Assembly: GCA_965198485.1 (NCBI GenBank)
Contig: CBDAPQ010000007.1
Span: 88,032-152,031 of the forward strand
DNA: 64,000 nucleotides
Source: RH-AL1 sp965198485
GTDB lineage: Bacteria > Pseudomonadota > Alphaproteobacteria > Rhizobiales > Beijerinckiaceae
Reading direction: 5' to 3'
Shown one piece after another: positions 44,138 through 55,246 of the stretch (positions are counted from its first letter, which is position 1; each line of letters starts with the position of its first letter). The translations under genes were made by a program, and so were the position numbers. The notes beneath the pieces are model-generated. The model was not told the origin of the DNA. It ran no database searches and was given only the letters and a program-made list of their open reading frames with translations.

Positions 44138-45567
44138 TCGGCCTGCTGCGCTCGACGGCCTTCCGGGTGGCGCTCGTCTTCGCGTTGGCGCTGACGCTGA
44201 CGACGAGCCTCGTCTTCGCCCTCGTCGCCTGGCGCTTCTACGAGTCGGACCTGGCCCACGTGAAGTCCGTGCTGCGCGACGAGGTGGCCAAGGCCGTGCC
44301 CGAGCCGCTGGACCGGCTGCGACGCCGGCTCGACCTGCGCCTCACCGAGGACCTGCGTCACCTCGACTACGTCGGGCTGTTCGCCGCCGACGGCAGCCGG
44401 CTGTTCGGCAACGTGGCGCCAGGGTTCGACGTGCCCGAAGACGGCCAGCCGCACCTGCAGGAGGCCCCACCACTACGGCTGAACGAGAGGGGCGGCGCTA
44501 ACGCGGTCTTCGTCGCCCGGCGCCGGCCCGACGGCGTGCTGCTCGTGCTCGGCCGCAGCCTCGCCATGGTCGACGAGCTGGAGTCGGCGATGGTGGGCGC
44601 CTTCGCCGCCGCGCTGGTGCCGGTGGTGCTGCTCGCGCTCGCCCTCGGCACGGTCGTCAGCCGCCGCGCCTTCCGCCGCCTCGCCAGCATCCAGGACGCG
44701 GTCGACCGCGTCATGGCCGGCGAGCTCGACGTCAGGTTGCCGGCGTCGGGCACCCATGACGACGTCGACGAGTTGGTGCGCGCGGTGAACCTCATGCTCG
44801 ACGAGTTCGGCCGCCTCATCGGGCAGATCAGGTCGGTCGGCGACGACATCGCTCACGACCTGCGCGCCCCGCTCGCGGTCATGCGGGCGCGGCTCGAGCG
44901 TGGCCTCGCCGGATCGTCGGAAGCCGAGCTGCGGACCCTCACCGCCGCCGCGCTCGAGGACCTCGAACGGGCGATGACCGCGGTGACGGCGCTGCTGCGC
45001 ATCTCCGAGCTGGAGAGCGGGGTGCGGCGCGGCGCCTTCTCGCCCGTCGACCTCGCCGAGGTCGGGCGCGATGCCTTCGAGCTGTTCGAGCCGCTCGCCG
45101 CGGCCAAAGGCGTGGCGATGGTGATCGACGCGCCGCGCGCGACCGTCGTGCCGGGCGATGGCGACCTGCTGCGCGAGGCGGTGGCCAACCTCGTCGACAA
45201 TGCGATCAAGTTCACCCCGCCGGGCGGTCGCGTCACGATCCAATGCGGAAGCGACGCCGACACGCTGATCCAGGTCGGAGACACCGGGCCGGGCGTCGCC
45301 GCGCAGGAGCGCGACAAGATCGTCAAGCGCTTCTACCGCGCGCGCGCGACCGCAGGCTTGGCGCCCGGCAACGGTCTTGGTCTCAGCATGGCCGCGACCA
45401 TCGTCGAGCTCCACGGCTTCGAGCTGCGCATCGGCGAGAATACTCCTGGTACGGCGCCCGGCGCTCTCTTCGCGATCACGCGCCGGGGCGACGCCGAAAG
45501 GCATCTTAAAGCCGAGTTTAATGGTGGGTCTCCGCCTTCCGGGATAGGCATGGCGTGGCCTCGATGA
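44134..45567 (+). CDS. Sensor histidine kinase, partner of the upstream regulator
   Basis: 477 aa from ATG 44134. Membrane helices at about 11-33 and 152-175 enclose a periplasmic sensor of about 118 residues; HAMP, then the H-box DDIAHDLRAPL (His241), N box NLVDNAIKFTPPGG, G1 GDTGPGV and GLGLSMAATIV. Standard EnvZ-like layout. No metal-binding motif stands out in the sensor, so the signal is unknown. Confidence 0.92.
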   Translation: MIGLLRSTAFRVALVFALALTLTTSLVFALVAWRFYESDLAHVKSVLRDEVAKAVPEPLDRLRRRLDLRLTEDLRHLDYVGLFAADGSRLFGNVAPGFDVPEDGQPHLQEAPPLRLNERGGANAVFVARRRPDGVLLVLGRSLAMVDELESAMVGAFAAALVPVVLLALALGTVVSRRAFRRLASIQDAVDRVMAGELDVRLPASGTHDDVDELVRAVNLMLDEFGRLIGQIRSVGDDIAHDLRAPLAVMRARLERGLAGSSEAELRTLTAAALEDLERAMTAVTALLRISELESGVRRGAFSPVDLAEVGRDAFELFEPLAAAKGVAMVIDAPRATVVPGDGDLLREAVANLVDNAIKFTPPGGRVTIQCGSDADTLIQVGDTGPGVAAQERDKIVKRFYRARATAGLAPGNGLGLSMAATIVELHGFELRIGENTPGTAPGALFAITRRGDAERHLKAEFNGGSPPSGIGMAWPR

Positions 45568-45697
45568 CACGCGCCGCTCGTACCGCTTGCTCGCGCTTGC
45601 GGCGGCGCCATCCTGTCGCTTTAGTGAGGCAACAGACGAGGCATCGATCCCGCCGATCGATGTGATCCGTAACGGCTGAAGGGAACCGGTCCGGCCC

Positions 45698-48600
45698 ATG
45701 CTCGCCATCGTTCGCGTCGCCCTGTCGCGGCCCTACACCTTCGTGGTGATGGCGATGCTGATCCTGATCTTCGGGGTCATGTCCTGGTTCAGGACGCCGA
45801 CGGACATCTTCCCCAACATCGGCATTCCGGTCGTCGCCGCGGTATGGACCTACAACGGCCTGCCGCCGGAGGAGATGTCGGGACGCATCGTCTATTACTA
45901 CGAGCGCACGTTGTCCTCGCAGGTCAACGATATCCAGCACATCGAGTCGCAGTCGCTCTCGGGCTACGGCGTCGTCAAGGTGTTCTTCCAGCCCAGCGTC
46001 AACATCAACACGGCGATCGCGCAGATCACGGCGGCGTCGCAGACGGTGTTGAAGCTGCTGCCCCAGGGCGTGACGCCGCCCTACGTGCTGCTCTTCAACG
46101 CGTCGTCCGTGCCGATCCTGCAGCTGGCGCTGTCGAGCTCCAGCCTGAGCCAGGCGCAGCTCGCCGACTACGCGCAGAACTTCATCCGCCCGCAGCTCGC
46201 CACCGTCGCCGGCGCCGCGGTGCCCTCGCCCTACGGCGGTAAGGTCAAGCAGGTCAGCGTCGACCTCAACCCGGTTAAGCTGCAATCCTACCACGTCTCG
46301 GCCTCGGACGTCGTCAACGCGCTGGCGCAGGAGAACCTGATCACCCCCGTCGGCACGGAGAAGATCGGTCGCGACGAATTTGTGGTCGACCTTAACGACG
46401 CGCCGGAGGCGATCGACAAGCTCAACGACCTGCCCATCAAGAGCGTCGACGGTACGGTGGTCTACATTCGCGACGTCGCCTTCGTGCACGATGGCTCGCC
46501 GCCGCAGATCAACATCGTGCGCGTCGACGGCTCCAAGGCCGTGCTGATGACGATCCAGAAGGCGGGCTCTGCCTCCACACTCGACGTCATCAACGGAGTC
46601 AAGGCGCTGCTGCCGCAGATCCGCGCCGGCCTGCCCAAGAGCCTCGAGCTCACCGCCGTCGGCGACCAGTCGGCCTTCGTCAACGACGCCGTCACCGGCG
46701 TCATCCGCGAGGGCGTGATCGCCGCCACGCTCACCGGCCTGATGATCTTGATCTTTCTCGGCAGCTGGCGCTCGACGCTGATCATCATGATCTCGATCCC
46801 GCTGGCGATCCTGTTCAGCGTCACGGTGCTGTCGGTGCTCGGCGAGACCATCAACGTCATGACCCTTGGTGGGCTGGCGCTCGCCGTCGGTATCCTCGTC
46901 GACGACGGCACCGTGACCATCGAGAACATCAACTGGCACCTGGAGCACGGCAAGGACATCGAGACGGCGATCATGGACGGCGCCCGCCAGATCGTGGTGC
47001 CGGCGACCGTCTCGCTGCTGGCGATCTGCATCGTTTTCGTGCCGATGTTCGGGCTCGGCGGCGTCTCGGGCTACCTGTTCAAGCCGCTGGCCGAGGCGGT
47101 GATCTTCGCGCTCGTCGGCTCCTACATCCTGTCGCGCACCCTGGTGCCGACGCTCGCCAACTACCTTCTGGCCAACGTGCAGGCGCACCCGCACGGTACG
47201 CCGCTGCCCCCCACGCGCAACCCGCTGGTCAAGTTCCAGCGCGGCTTCGAGCGTCAATTCGAGAAGCTGCGCGGCGGCTACCGCACTCTGCTCGACATGG
47301 CGATCGGCTCGAGCCGGATCTTCGTGCTCGGCTTCCTCGCCGTCGTCGTGATGTCGTTCGGCCTAGTGCCGTTCCTCGGCCAGAACTTCTTTCCCAAGAC
47401 GGAATCGGCGCAGATCAAGCTGCACGTGCGGGCACCCACCGGCACGCGCATCGAGGAGGTCGCCAAGGAGATCGACAACGTCGAGCTGGCGGTGCACCGG
47501 GTGATCCCCAAGCAGGACATCCAGACGATCGTCGACAACATCGGCATGCCGATCTCCGGCATCAACGTCGCCTACGGCAATTCCGGCACCATCGGCGTGA
47601 TCGACACCGACATCCTGATCACGCTGGACGACGATGCGGTGAGCCGCACCGACGACTACGTCCGCACCCTGCGCGAGCGGTTGCCGCGCGAGTTTCCCGG
47701 AAGCACCTTCGCCTTCCTGCCGGCCGACATCGTCAGCCAGATCCTGAACTTCGGTCTGCCGGCGCCCATCGACGTGCAGGTCATCGGCAACAAGACGGCG
47801 CAGAACCGCGCCTACGCCGAGATGATCTACCGCAGGATCGCCCGCGTGTCCGGCGTCGCCGACGCCCGCATCCAGCAGGTGTTCAACAACCCGACGCTGA
47901 ACGTCGATGTCGATCGTTCGCTCGCCAACCAGATCGGCCTGACCGAGCAGAACGTCACCCGCAACATGCAGGTCAATCTCGCCGGCAGCCTGCAGACCAA
48001 CCCGACCTTCTGGCTCAACCCGAAGAATGGCGTCAGCTATCCGATCGTGGTGCAGACCCCGCAATACTGGATCGACTCGATGAGCGACCTCGCCAACATG
48101 CAGGTCGACGGCAAGAACGGCACCATGCCGCTGGGGGGCGTCGCGACCACGACTCGCACCACCACGCCGGCGGTGGTCTCGCACTACAACGTGCAGCCGG
48201 TCATCGACATCTATTCGACCACGCACGAGCGCGACCTCGGTGCCGTAGCCGGCGACATCCAGAAGATCCTCGACGACACGGCAAGGGACGTGCCGGCCGG
48301 TTCAAGCGTCAAGCTGCGCGGTCAGGTTACGACGATGACCGCGGCCTACGACCAGCTCTATGTCGGCCTCGCGCTGGCGGTGGTGCTGATCTACATGCTC
48401 ATCGTCGTCAACTTCCAGTCTTGGGTCGATCCCTTCGTGATCGTTTCGGCGCTGCCCGCCGCGCTCGCCGGCATCGTCTGGTTCCTGTTCCTCACCCACA
48501 CCACGCTCTCGGTGCCGGCGCTGACCGGTGCGATCATGTGCATGGGCGTGGCCACCGCCAATTCGATCCTCGTCGTGTCTTTCGCCCGCGAGAAGATGGC

Positions 48601-48880
48601 GGAAGGCTTGAACGGGCTTGAGGCGGCGGTGGAGGCCGGCTTCACTCGTTTCCGCCCGGTGCTGATGACGGCGCTCGCCATGATCATCGGAATGGCGCCG
48701 ATGGCGATGAGCGCCGAGCAGAACGCGCCGCTCGGCCGCGCCGTGATCGGTGGCCTGATCTGCGCAACCATCGCCACCCTGTTGTTCGTTCCCGTCGTCT
48801 TCAAAATGGTGCATATGCGGGGGCATGAGCGGGCGACGCCCGTAGCCGAGCCCGCTGCCGCTGTGGCGACTCACGCGTAA
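45698..48880 (+). CDS. RND efflux permease
   Basis: 1060 aa. Twelve helices and two large periplasmic loops in the usual RND order: TM1 at residues 11-31, first pore domain with PPYVLLFNASSVPIL, and TM4 with the proton-relay Asp pair in GILVDDGTVTIENI. Repeats of this pattern occur in the second half (GVATANSILVVSF). HAE-1-like rather than heavy-metal type: no Met triad in the expected place is evident. Forms a tripartite pump with the next two genes. Substrate unknown. Confidence 0.93.
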   Translation: MLAIVRVALSRPYTFVVMAMLILIFGVMSWFRTPTDIFPNIGIPVVAAVWTYNGLPPEEMSGRIVYYYERTLSSQVNDIQHIESQSLSGYGVVKVFFQPSVNINTAIAQITAASQTVLKLLPQGVTPPYVLLFNASSVPILQLALSSSSLSQAQLADYAQNFIRPQLATVAGAAVPSPYGGKVKQVSVDLNPVKLQSYHVSASDVVNALAQENLITPVGTEKIGRDEFVVDLNDAPEAIDKLNDLPIKSVDGTVVYIRDVAFVHDGSPPQINIVRVDGSKAVLMTIQKAGSASTLDVINGVKALLPQIRAGLPKSLELTAVGDQSAFVNDAVTGVIREGVIAATLTGLMILIFLGSWRSTLIIMISIPLAILFSVTVLSVLGETINVMTLGGLALAVGILVDDGTVTIENINWHLEHGKDIETAIMDGARQIVVPATVSLLAICIVFVPMFGLGGVSGYLFKPLAEAVIFALVGSYILSRTLVPTLANYLLANVQAHPHGTPLPPTRNPLVKFQRGFERQFEKLRGGYRTLLDMAIGSSRIFVLGFLAVVVMSFGLVPFLGQNFFPKTESAQIKLHVRAPTGTRIEEVAKEIDNVELAVHRVIPKQDIQTIVDNIGMPISGINVAYGNSGTIGVIDTDILITLDDDAVSRTDDYVRTLRERLPREFPGSTFAFLPADIVSQILNFGLPAPIDVQVIGNKTAQNRAYAEMIYRRIARVSGVADARIQQVFNNPTLNVDVDRSLANQIGLTEQNVTRNMQVNLAGSLQTNPTFWLNPKNGVSYPIVVQTPQYWIDSMSDLANMQVDGKNGTMPLGGVATTTRTTTPAVVSHYNVQPVIDIYSTTHERDLGAVAGDIQKILDDTARDVPAGSSVKLRGQVTTMTAAYDQLYVGLALAVVLIYMLIVVNFQSWVDPFVIVSALPAALAGIVWFLFLTHTTLSVPALTGAIMCMGVATANSILVVSFAREKMAEGLNGLEAAVEAGFTRFRPVLMTALAMIIGMAPMAMSAEQNAPLGRAVIGGLICATIATLLFVPVVFKMVHMRGHERATPVAEPAAAVATHA

Positions 48881-48897
48881 AGTCCCGGACCCATCCC

Positions 48898-50181
48898 ATG
48901 ACATCGTCACGAGAAGAGATCCGGCCCCAGAACGATCGACCCGAGGCGGCCCGGCGCCGGCCGAAGGTCGGGCTCTGGCTGCTCGGCGCGGCGGCGCTGT
49001 TCGGCGCTCTGGCCTTCATCGGCATCACCGACCGCAGCAAGAGCGACGCGCGGCTCGCCACCTGGACCAGCGAGCAGGCTGTGCCCACCGTAAACCTGGT
49101 GACGCCGCAGAAGGCCACCGAGAACCAGAGCCTGACGCTGCCGGCCGACGTCGAGGCCTTCTACACCGCGCCGATCCACTCCCGCGTCGATGGCTACGTG
49201 CGCATGTGGTATTTCGACATCGGCGCGCACGTGAAGACCGGCGACATCCTCGCCCGCATCGACACGCCCGACCTCGACCAGCGCTACGAGCAGGCCAAGG
49301 GCGAGCTCGGCAAGGCCCAGGCCGACTACAACCTCGCGATGCTCACCGCCGACCGCTGGAAGGCGCTGCGCACCTCTCAGGCGGTGTCGCAGCAGACCTC
49401 CGACGAGAAGGCGGGCGATGCCAGCGCCCGCAAGGCCGAGGTCTCGGCGGCGCAGGCCAACCTCGACCGTGTCAAGGCGATGGAGAACTTCAAGGACATC
49501 GTCGCCCCGTTCGACGGCACCGTCACACAACGCAACATCGATGTCGGCGCGCTGGTCTCCGCCAACAACCAGAGCGCCAAGCCGCTGTTCGAGATCGCGG
49601 CGACCAAGCAGATGCGCGTCTACGTCCGCGTGCCCCAGGTCTATACCGCGCACATGAAGAAGGGCATGCCGGTCGCGTTGAAGCTGCCGCAGTTCACGGA
49701 CAAGTCCTTCACCGGCACGCTCGAGACCACGTCCGACGCGATCTCGCAGACCGCTCGCGCGCTGACAGTCGAGGCGATCTTCCCCAATCCCGACGGGCAG
49801 CTGACGCCGGGCGCCTACGCCCAGGCCAAGTTCGAGCTGCCGCTCGATCCCGACAAGCTGGTGATCCCCTCGAGCGCGATGATCTTCCGCGACAAGGCGC
49901 CGGAGGTGGCGATCGTCGCCGACGACAAGGTGGTTCTCAAGAAGGTGACCATCCTGCTCGACACCGGCAGCCAGATCGAGGTCGGCTCGGGGCTGAAGCT
50001 CACCGACAGGGTGATCGTGAGCCCTTCCGATTCGGTCGAGACCGGCGACGAGGTCAAGGTCGGCAAGGTCGACGGCAAGGCCGTCGACGCTGCGAGCAAG
50101 GCCGTCGATCCGCCCGGCAAGCCTGCAGAAGCGCCGGACAAGGGCCGCGTGCCCGACGACAAGAGTGCGAGCGCCAAGTGA
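48898..50181 (+). CDS. RND efflux periplasmic adaptor (membrane fusion protein)
   Basis: 427 aa. One N-terminal membrane helix (about 24-45), then the biotinyl/lipoyl half (SRVDGYVRMWYFDIGAHVKTG), an alpha-helical hairpin of about 90 residues, the second lipoyl half (IVAPFDGTVTQRNIDVGALV) and beta-barrel domains. The tail is a Lys/Asp/Pro-rich low-complexity stretch. No lipobox, so it is anchored by the helix. 17 bp after the permease; stop overlaps the next start. Confidence 0.92.
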   Translation: MTSSREEIRPQNDRPEAARRRPKVGLWLLGAAALFGALAFIGITDRSKSDARLATWTSEQAVPTVNLVTPQKATENQSLTLPADVEAFYTAPIHSRVDGYVRMWYFDIGAHVKTGDILARIDTPDLDQRYEQAKGELGKAQADYNLAMLTADRWKALRTSQAVSQQTSDEKAGDASARKAEVSAAQANLDRVKAMENFKDIVAPFDGTVTQRNIDVGALVSANNQSAKPLFEIAATKQMRVYVRVPQVYTAHMKKGMPVALKLPQFTDKSFTGTLETTSDAISQTARALTVEAIFPNPDGQLTPGAYAQAKFELPLDPDKLVIPSSAMIFRDKAPEVAIVADDKVVLKKVTILLDTGSQIEVGSGLKLTDRVIVSPSDSVETGDEVKVGKVDGKAVDAASKAVDPPGKPAEAPDKGRVPDDKSASAK

Positions 50182-51656
50182 GCGCTCGAGGGGCGGAGGC
50201 CCTGGCTCGGTGTCTCAAGATCCGGCTGCTGGCACTGCCGGCGGCGCTGTGGCTCGGCGGCTGCGACTTGGCGCCTCGCTACCAGGTGCCGACGGCACCG
50301 CTGCCGGCTCGCTTCAAGGAAGGTGGCTCCGGTTTCGGCAAGTGGCAGCAGGCCGAGCCAGGCGATCACCTGCAGCGCGGCATCTGGTGGACCGCCTTCA
50401 AGGACAGCACGCTCGACGGGTTGGAGCCCCAGGTCGACGACGCCAATCAGACGCTGGCCGCGGCCTTCGCCAATTACCAGCAGGCGCGCACCCAGGTCCA
50501 GCAGGCCGAGGCCGGGCTGTTCCCGACGCTGGAACAGGACTCGCAGCTCACCACCAATCGTCAGTCTGACCACCGCACCTACCGTTCCCTGCCCAGCACC
50601 GAGCCGAGTCACTACGGCGACAATCGCCTGACGATCCAGTCGAGCTACGAGGTCGACCTCTGGGGCCGTGTTCACGACCAGATCCAGTCGGCGGCGGCGC
50701 AGACGCAGTCTCAGGCGGCGCTGCTCGAGAGCGTGCGCCTCAGCCTGCACGCCCAGCTCGCCCGCAACTACCTCGCGCTGCGCGGCTACGACCAGCAACT
50801 GAAGCTGCTTGCCGACACGGCCAAGGCCTACCAGGACGCGCTGACGCTCACCCAGAACCGGCTCGCCGGCAAGATCGCCTCGCCGATGGACGTCGACCGC
50901 GCGCAATCGCAGCTCGAAACGGCCAAGGCGCTCAGCGACGACGTGCTGGCCCGCCGCGCCTTGGTGGAGCACGCCATCGCGACGCTCATCGGCCGGCCGG
51001 CCTCGGACTTCTCGATCCCGCGCGCGATCGTCACCATCGCCAGCCCGCACGGACCCGTCGCCGCCCCTTCGTCGCTGCTGGAGCGACGCCCGGATATCGC
51101 CGCCTCGGAGCGGCAGGTGGCCTCGGCCAACGAGCAGATCGGTGTGGCCCGTGCCGACTTCTACCCGCGCTTCTTCCTCAATCTCAGCGGCGGCACGCAG
51201 GATCGCGGCGTGCACCTCCTCGACCTCAAGAACGAGCTGTTCACGATCGGTCCGTCCGTGACCTTCCCGATCCTCGATGGCGGCCGCCGCGCAGCGACGC
51301 TGGCGGCGGCGCTGGCCCATCGCGACCAGGCGGTGGCGCTCTACCGCGCCAACGTGCTGCAGGCGGTGCAGGAGGTCGAGGATGCTTTGGCAACCAACCG
51401 CTATCTCGGCCAGGAAGGGCAGCGGCTGCGCAACGCGGTGGCGGCCGAGCAGAAGGTGCTGGGCCTGTCGCTGACGCTCTATCGCGACGGGGCCACCACC
51501 TACCTCGACGTCGTCACCGCGCAGACCACCCTGCTGCAGCAGCAGGTCGCCGAGATCGTGCTGCTGACGCGCCGCCTGAATGCCAACGTCGACCTCTTCG
51601 TCGCGCTCGGCGGCGGCTGGGACGCGCCGGTCCGCGTCGCCGAACGGACGCCCTGA
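50178..51656 (+). CDS. RND efflux outer membrane channel lipoprotein (NodT/OprM family)
   Basis: 492 aa from GTG 50178, which overlaps the adaptor stop. Lipobox LGGC, then DLAPRYQVPTAPLPARF as in the NodT family. Long heptad repeats and the motifs YEVDLWGRVHDQI and RRPDIAASERQVASANEQIGVARADFYP are diagnostic of TolC-like trimeric channels. Third part of the pump. Confidence 0.92.
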   Translation: MSARGAEALARCLKIRLLALPAALWLGGCDLAPRYQVPTAPLPARFKEGGSGFGKWQQAEPGDHLQRGIWWTAFKDSTLDGLEPQVDDANQTLAAAFANYQQARTQVQQAEAGLFPTLEQDSQLTTNRQSDHRTYRSLPSTEPSHYGDNRLTIQSSYEVDLWGRVHDQIQSAAAQTQSQAALLESVRLSLHAQLARNYLALRGYDQQLKLLADTAKAYQDALTLTQNRLAGKIASPMDVDRAQSQLETAKALSDDVLARRALVEHAIATLIGRPASDFSIPRAIVTIASPHGPVAAPSSLLERRPDIAASERQVASANEQIGVARADFYPRFFLNLSGGTQDRGVHLLDLKNELFTIGPSVTFPILDGGRRAATLAAALAHRDQAVALYRANVLQAVQEVEDALATNRYLGQEGQRLRNAVAAEQKVLGLSLTLYRDGATTYLDVVTAQTTLLQQQVAEIVLLTRRLNANVDLFVALGGGWDAPVRVAERTP

Positions 51657-51876
51657 CTGCGATGGCGATGCGGCGACCTTAAAGATCCTTTTATTTGAAG
51701 GATGCTTCGGTCGTGCCCAGCTGAGAACCATCGACGGCGGCCGTGATGATCACGCACAGCTGCCCCGCCTACGCGCAAAGATCCCCGTTCAGCATAAGCG
51801 TGCCAAGCGGAGCACTGATCCTTCCGCGCAGGAATGAACCAAGAGGGCGCAATGCGTCCGAAAAGGAGACTCCCTC
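51657..51876. other. Intergenic region after the efflux operon
   Basis: 220 bp. No gene or clear terminator found; the last part holds the ribosome binding site AAAAGGAG of the next small gene. Confidence 0.4.
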
Positions 51877-52137
51877 ATGTCCAACATCGTTCGCATTTCG
51901 TCACTCGCCCTTCTCGCGGCGAGCTTCGTGCCGGTCGGCGGCGTGGCTTACGCCCAGGGCACGGCGCCCAGCACCGAGCTGCCCCGCGTCCAGGGTCAGA
52001 TCCCCACGCGCGACCAGCCAGGCGGGGACGGCATCGCCGCCAACGGTCGTTGCGGTGGCGTGTCCACCGGCACTGGCCAGCGTCGTTGCGGCGATCTTTC
52101 GGGCGGCCCCTCGGGCGGCAACAGCAGCAAGAACTGA
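51877..52137 (+). CDS. Small secreted glycine-rich protein
   Basis: 86 aa, ATG 51877, AAAAGGAG upstream. Signal peptide to about residue 26 (GGVAYAQG). The mature part of about 60 residues has two cysteines (GRCGGVSTGTGQRRCGD) and a Gly/Ser-rich end. No recognised family. Confidence 0.6.
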   Translation: MSNIVRISSLALLAASFVPVGGVAYAQGTAPSTELPRVQGQIPTRDQPGGDGIAANGRCGGVSTGTGQRRCGDLSGGPSGGNSSKN

Positions 52138-52156
52138 GCTACGCCTCGCCGAGCAA

Positions 52157-52184
52157 GAGCAAGTCCGCTATTGCGGACTTGCTC
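52157..52184. terminator. Bidirectional hairpin terminator
   Basis: Perfect 12-bp stem (52157-52168 with 52173-52184) and a TATT loop, between the convergent small secreted gene and ornithine aminotransferase gene. No long U-tract. Confidence 0.75.
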
Positions 52185-52251
52185 TATGAGGTAAAAGCTT
52201 GCGAGCAGGCGTATAAGCGTAGCGAAGCGACTCCGACCATCGTCCGGTGCT

Positions 52252-53474
<1,223 letters not shown>

Positions 53475-53478
<4 letters not shown>

Positions 53479-54371
53479 GCCGCCGCCTCCGCCATCGCCG
53501 GCTTCGTCTCGGCGGCCGCGCCGGCGCTGGCGCGATCGAGCCGCAGCGTCATGCAATAGGCGCCGCCGCCGGACAGGATGAAGGGCGCGAGGTCGACCTC
53601 GTGCAGGCAGTAGCCGCGCTCTTCCAGCACCGCCCGCAGGCGGTCGGCGGCGCGCGCCATCACCACTTCGCGGCCGAAGGCGACGGCGTTGACGCAGAAG
53701 CGCGCGGCGTCCTCGTCGCTGGCGACGATTCGCTGCGCTGGCGCCACCCGCGCCTCGATCTCGCGCAGCGACTCCGGCGTGAAAGCCGCGGGATAGTACA
53801 GCACCTCGCCGCCGGGCAGCGGGCAGAAGCATGTGTCGAGATGGTAGAATTTCAGGGTGGCGAGTTCGAGCCGCGTGGTGTCGCGGCCGAAGAAGGCGGC
53901 GACGGCGTCGGTGCCGGCGGCATTCGAGCGCTGGCCGTGACCGGCCCAGAACAGGTCTCGATAGGCGTCGTAGATGAAGTCGCCCGCGCCCTCGTGCACG
54001 CAGCCCTTGGGCAGCGTCGCGACGGCGTCGAGCACGCCACGCTCGCGCAGGGCCTCGAAGGCCCTGAGGAACAGCGGCTCCTCGACCTGCCGCTCCTTGT
54101 GGAGGAAGCGCGCGAGGATCGCGCGGCGGTCGAGCACCACGGCGGCGTTGGCAGGAAACACCAGGTCGGGTGCGCCGGGTGCACCCTCCATCGTCTCGAC
54201 CCGCGCGCCGGCGTGCCGCAACGCGCACGCGAGCTTGGCCGAGGCCATCCAGGAGGCCCCGCGCAGCGCCGCGCCGTCGGCATGCCAGGCGGCCGGCGAC
54301 ATCCAAGGATTGATCGCGTAGCTGACCTCGAAATGCCGCGGATCGACCATCAGGAAGGTGGGCGCGTGCAT
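53475..54371 (-). CDS. Arginine deiminase-related guanidino-group hydrolase
   Basis: 298 aa. Pentein (amidinotransferase) fold: MVDPRHFEVSYAINPWM near the start, FPANAAVV, HEGAGDFIYD, FYHLDTCFCPL with the catalytic His, and SGGGAYCMTL with the nucleophilic Cys. Similar to DDAH-like proteins and to the ArgZ/AgrE arginine dihydrolase, which releases ornithine from arginine. Because ornithine aminotransferase is fused to it by overlap, an ornithine-releasing role is likely, but substrate (arginine, citrulline or methylarginine) is not proven by sequence. Confidence 0.8.
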
Positions 54372-54485
54372 CGTATCTCCTCAATAGCGAAGCCAAGAAA
54401 TGGCAGGCACTGTGGCGAACGAAAAGCGAGCGGATCGCGCAAAAACGCGCTAGAAATTGCCAATCCGCCAAGAAGCGCTGACGTT
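54372..54485. promoter_or_regulatory. Divergent promoter region of the arginine/ornithine module
   Basis: 114 bp between the hydrolase gene and the divergent Lrp/AsnC gene. Likely site of regulator binding; AT-rich stretch near 54395-54470. No sequence motif is called. Confidence 0.4.
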
Positions 54486-54914
54486 ATGCCAATGGACGAT
54501 CTCGATCGCCGCCTCGTCGCCCTGCTGCGCGAAAATGCACGCGCGCCAACGGCGTCGCTCGCCAAGCAGCTCAAGGTTTCCCGCGGCACGGTGCAGAACC
54601 GGCTCGACCGGCTGCAGGCCGCCGGCACGCTGCTCGGCTATACGATCCGCCTCGGCGACGAGCGTGACGCGGGTCGGGTGCGAGCGGTCAGCACGATCCA
54701 GATCGAGGGCGGCCGCATGGCGGGTGTCGTGACGGCGCTGCGCGCCATCCCCGCGCTGAAGGCGGTGCACACCACCAACGGCCGCTGGGACCTCGTCGCC
54801 GAACTCGACGCCCCCGACCTCGCCGCCTTCAGCTCGGCACTCGACGCCATCCGTGCCGTGGCGGGCGTGGTCGCGACGGAGTCGAGCCTGCTGCTGACGA
54901 CGACGCGGTTCTGA
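54486..54914 (+). CDS. Lrp/AsnC family transcriptional regulator
   Basis: 142 aa from ATG 54486 (a second ATG is two codons later). N-terminal helix-turn-helix LDRRLVALLRENARAPTASL and SRGTVQNRLDRLQAAGTLLG, then a RAM-type ligand domain (TTNGRWDLVAELDAPDLAAF). Such regulators sense amino acids. Divergent from the guanidino hydrolase/rocD unit, so most likely controls arginine or ornithine catabolism. Confidence 0.9.
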   Translation: MPMDDLDRRLVALLRENARAPTASLAKQLKVSRGTVQNRLDRLQAAGTLLGYTIRLGDERDAGRVRAVSTIQIEGGRMAGVVTALRAIPALKAVHTTNGRWDLVAELDAPDLAAFSSALDAIRAVAGVVATESSLLLTTTRF

Positions 54915-55246
54915 GACGCGAGGTCGGTCTTGCTTCGTGCGGGCCATGATCGCGAGTGACCAGCAGGACGGTTCGCCGTTCTTGGCCGAAGGTGACGTCG
55001 AGCGACGCGGCGGTGTCCTAACGCATGCGTCGCATGTCTCGGGCGCGTGGATATTCCGATGTCTACTCTTCAGATGTGCGACTGCGCGCATCTGCCGGCG
55101 CTGCCGCTTAGCCTGTCGTGCAGATCGAGAAGGGGAACGCGGTTTGGCCGACTTAACCAAAACAACCGATAGTTCTGCGCGCATGATGATTCGACGTCCA
55201 AGATCGGCAAGGTCTGACGATTGGTGTGCGGTTCGGGTCGCTATTC
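54915..55246. other. Intergenic region before the DUF535 gene
   Basis: 332 bp. An open frame of 125 codons on the plus strand (54937-55314) crosses it without any recognisable content and is rejected. Composition is slightly lower in GC than the neighbours. Confidence 0.5.

Noticed and set aside
45518..47257. Long antisense frame opposite the RND permease (579 codons)
   Set aside because: Shadow of a well-defined permease; no signal, no domain.
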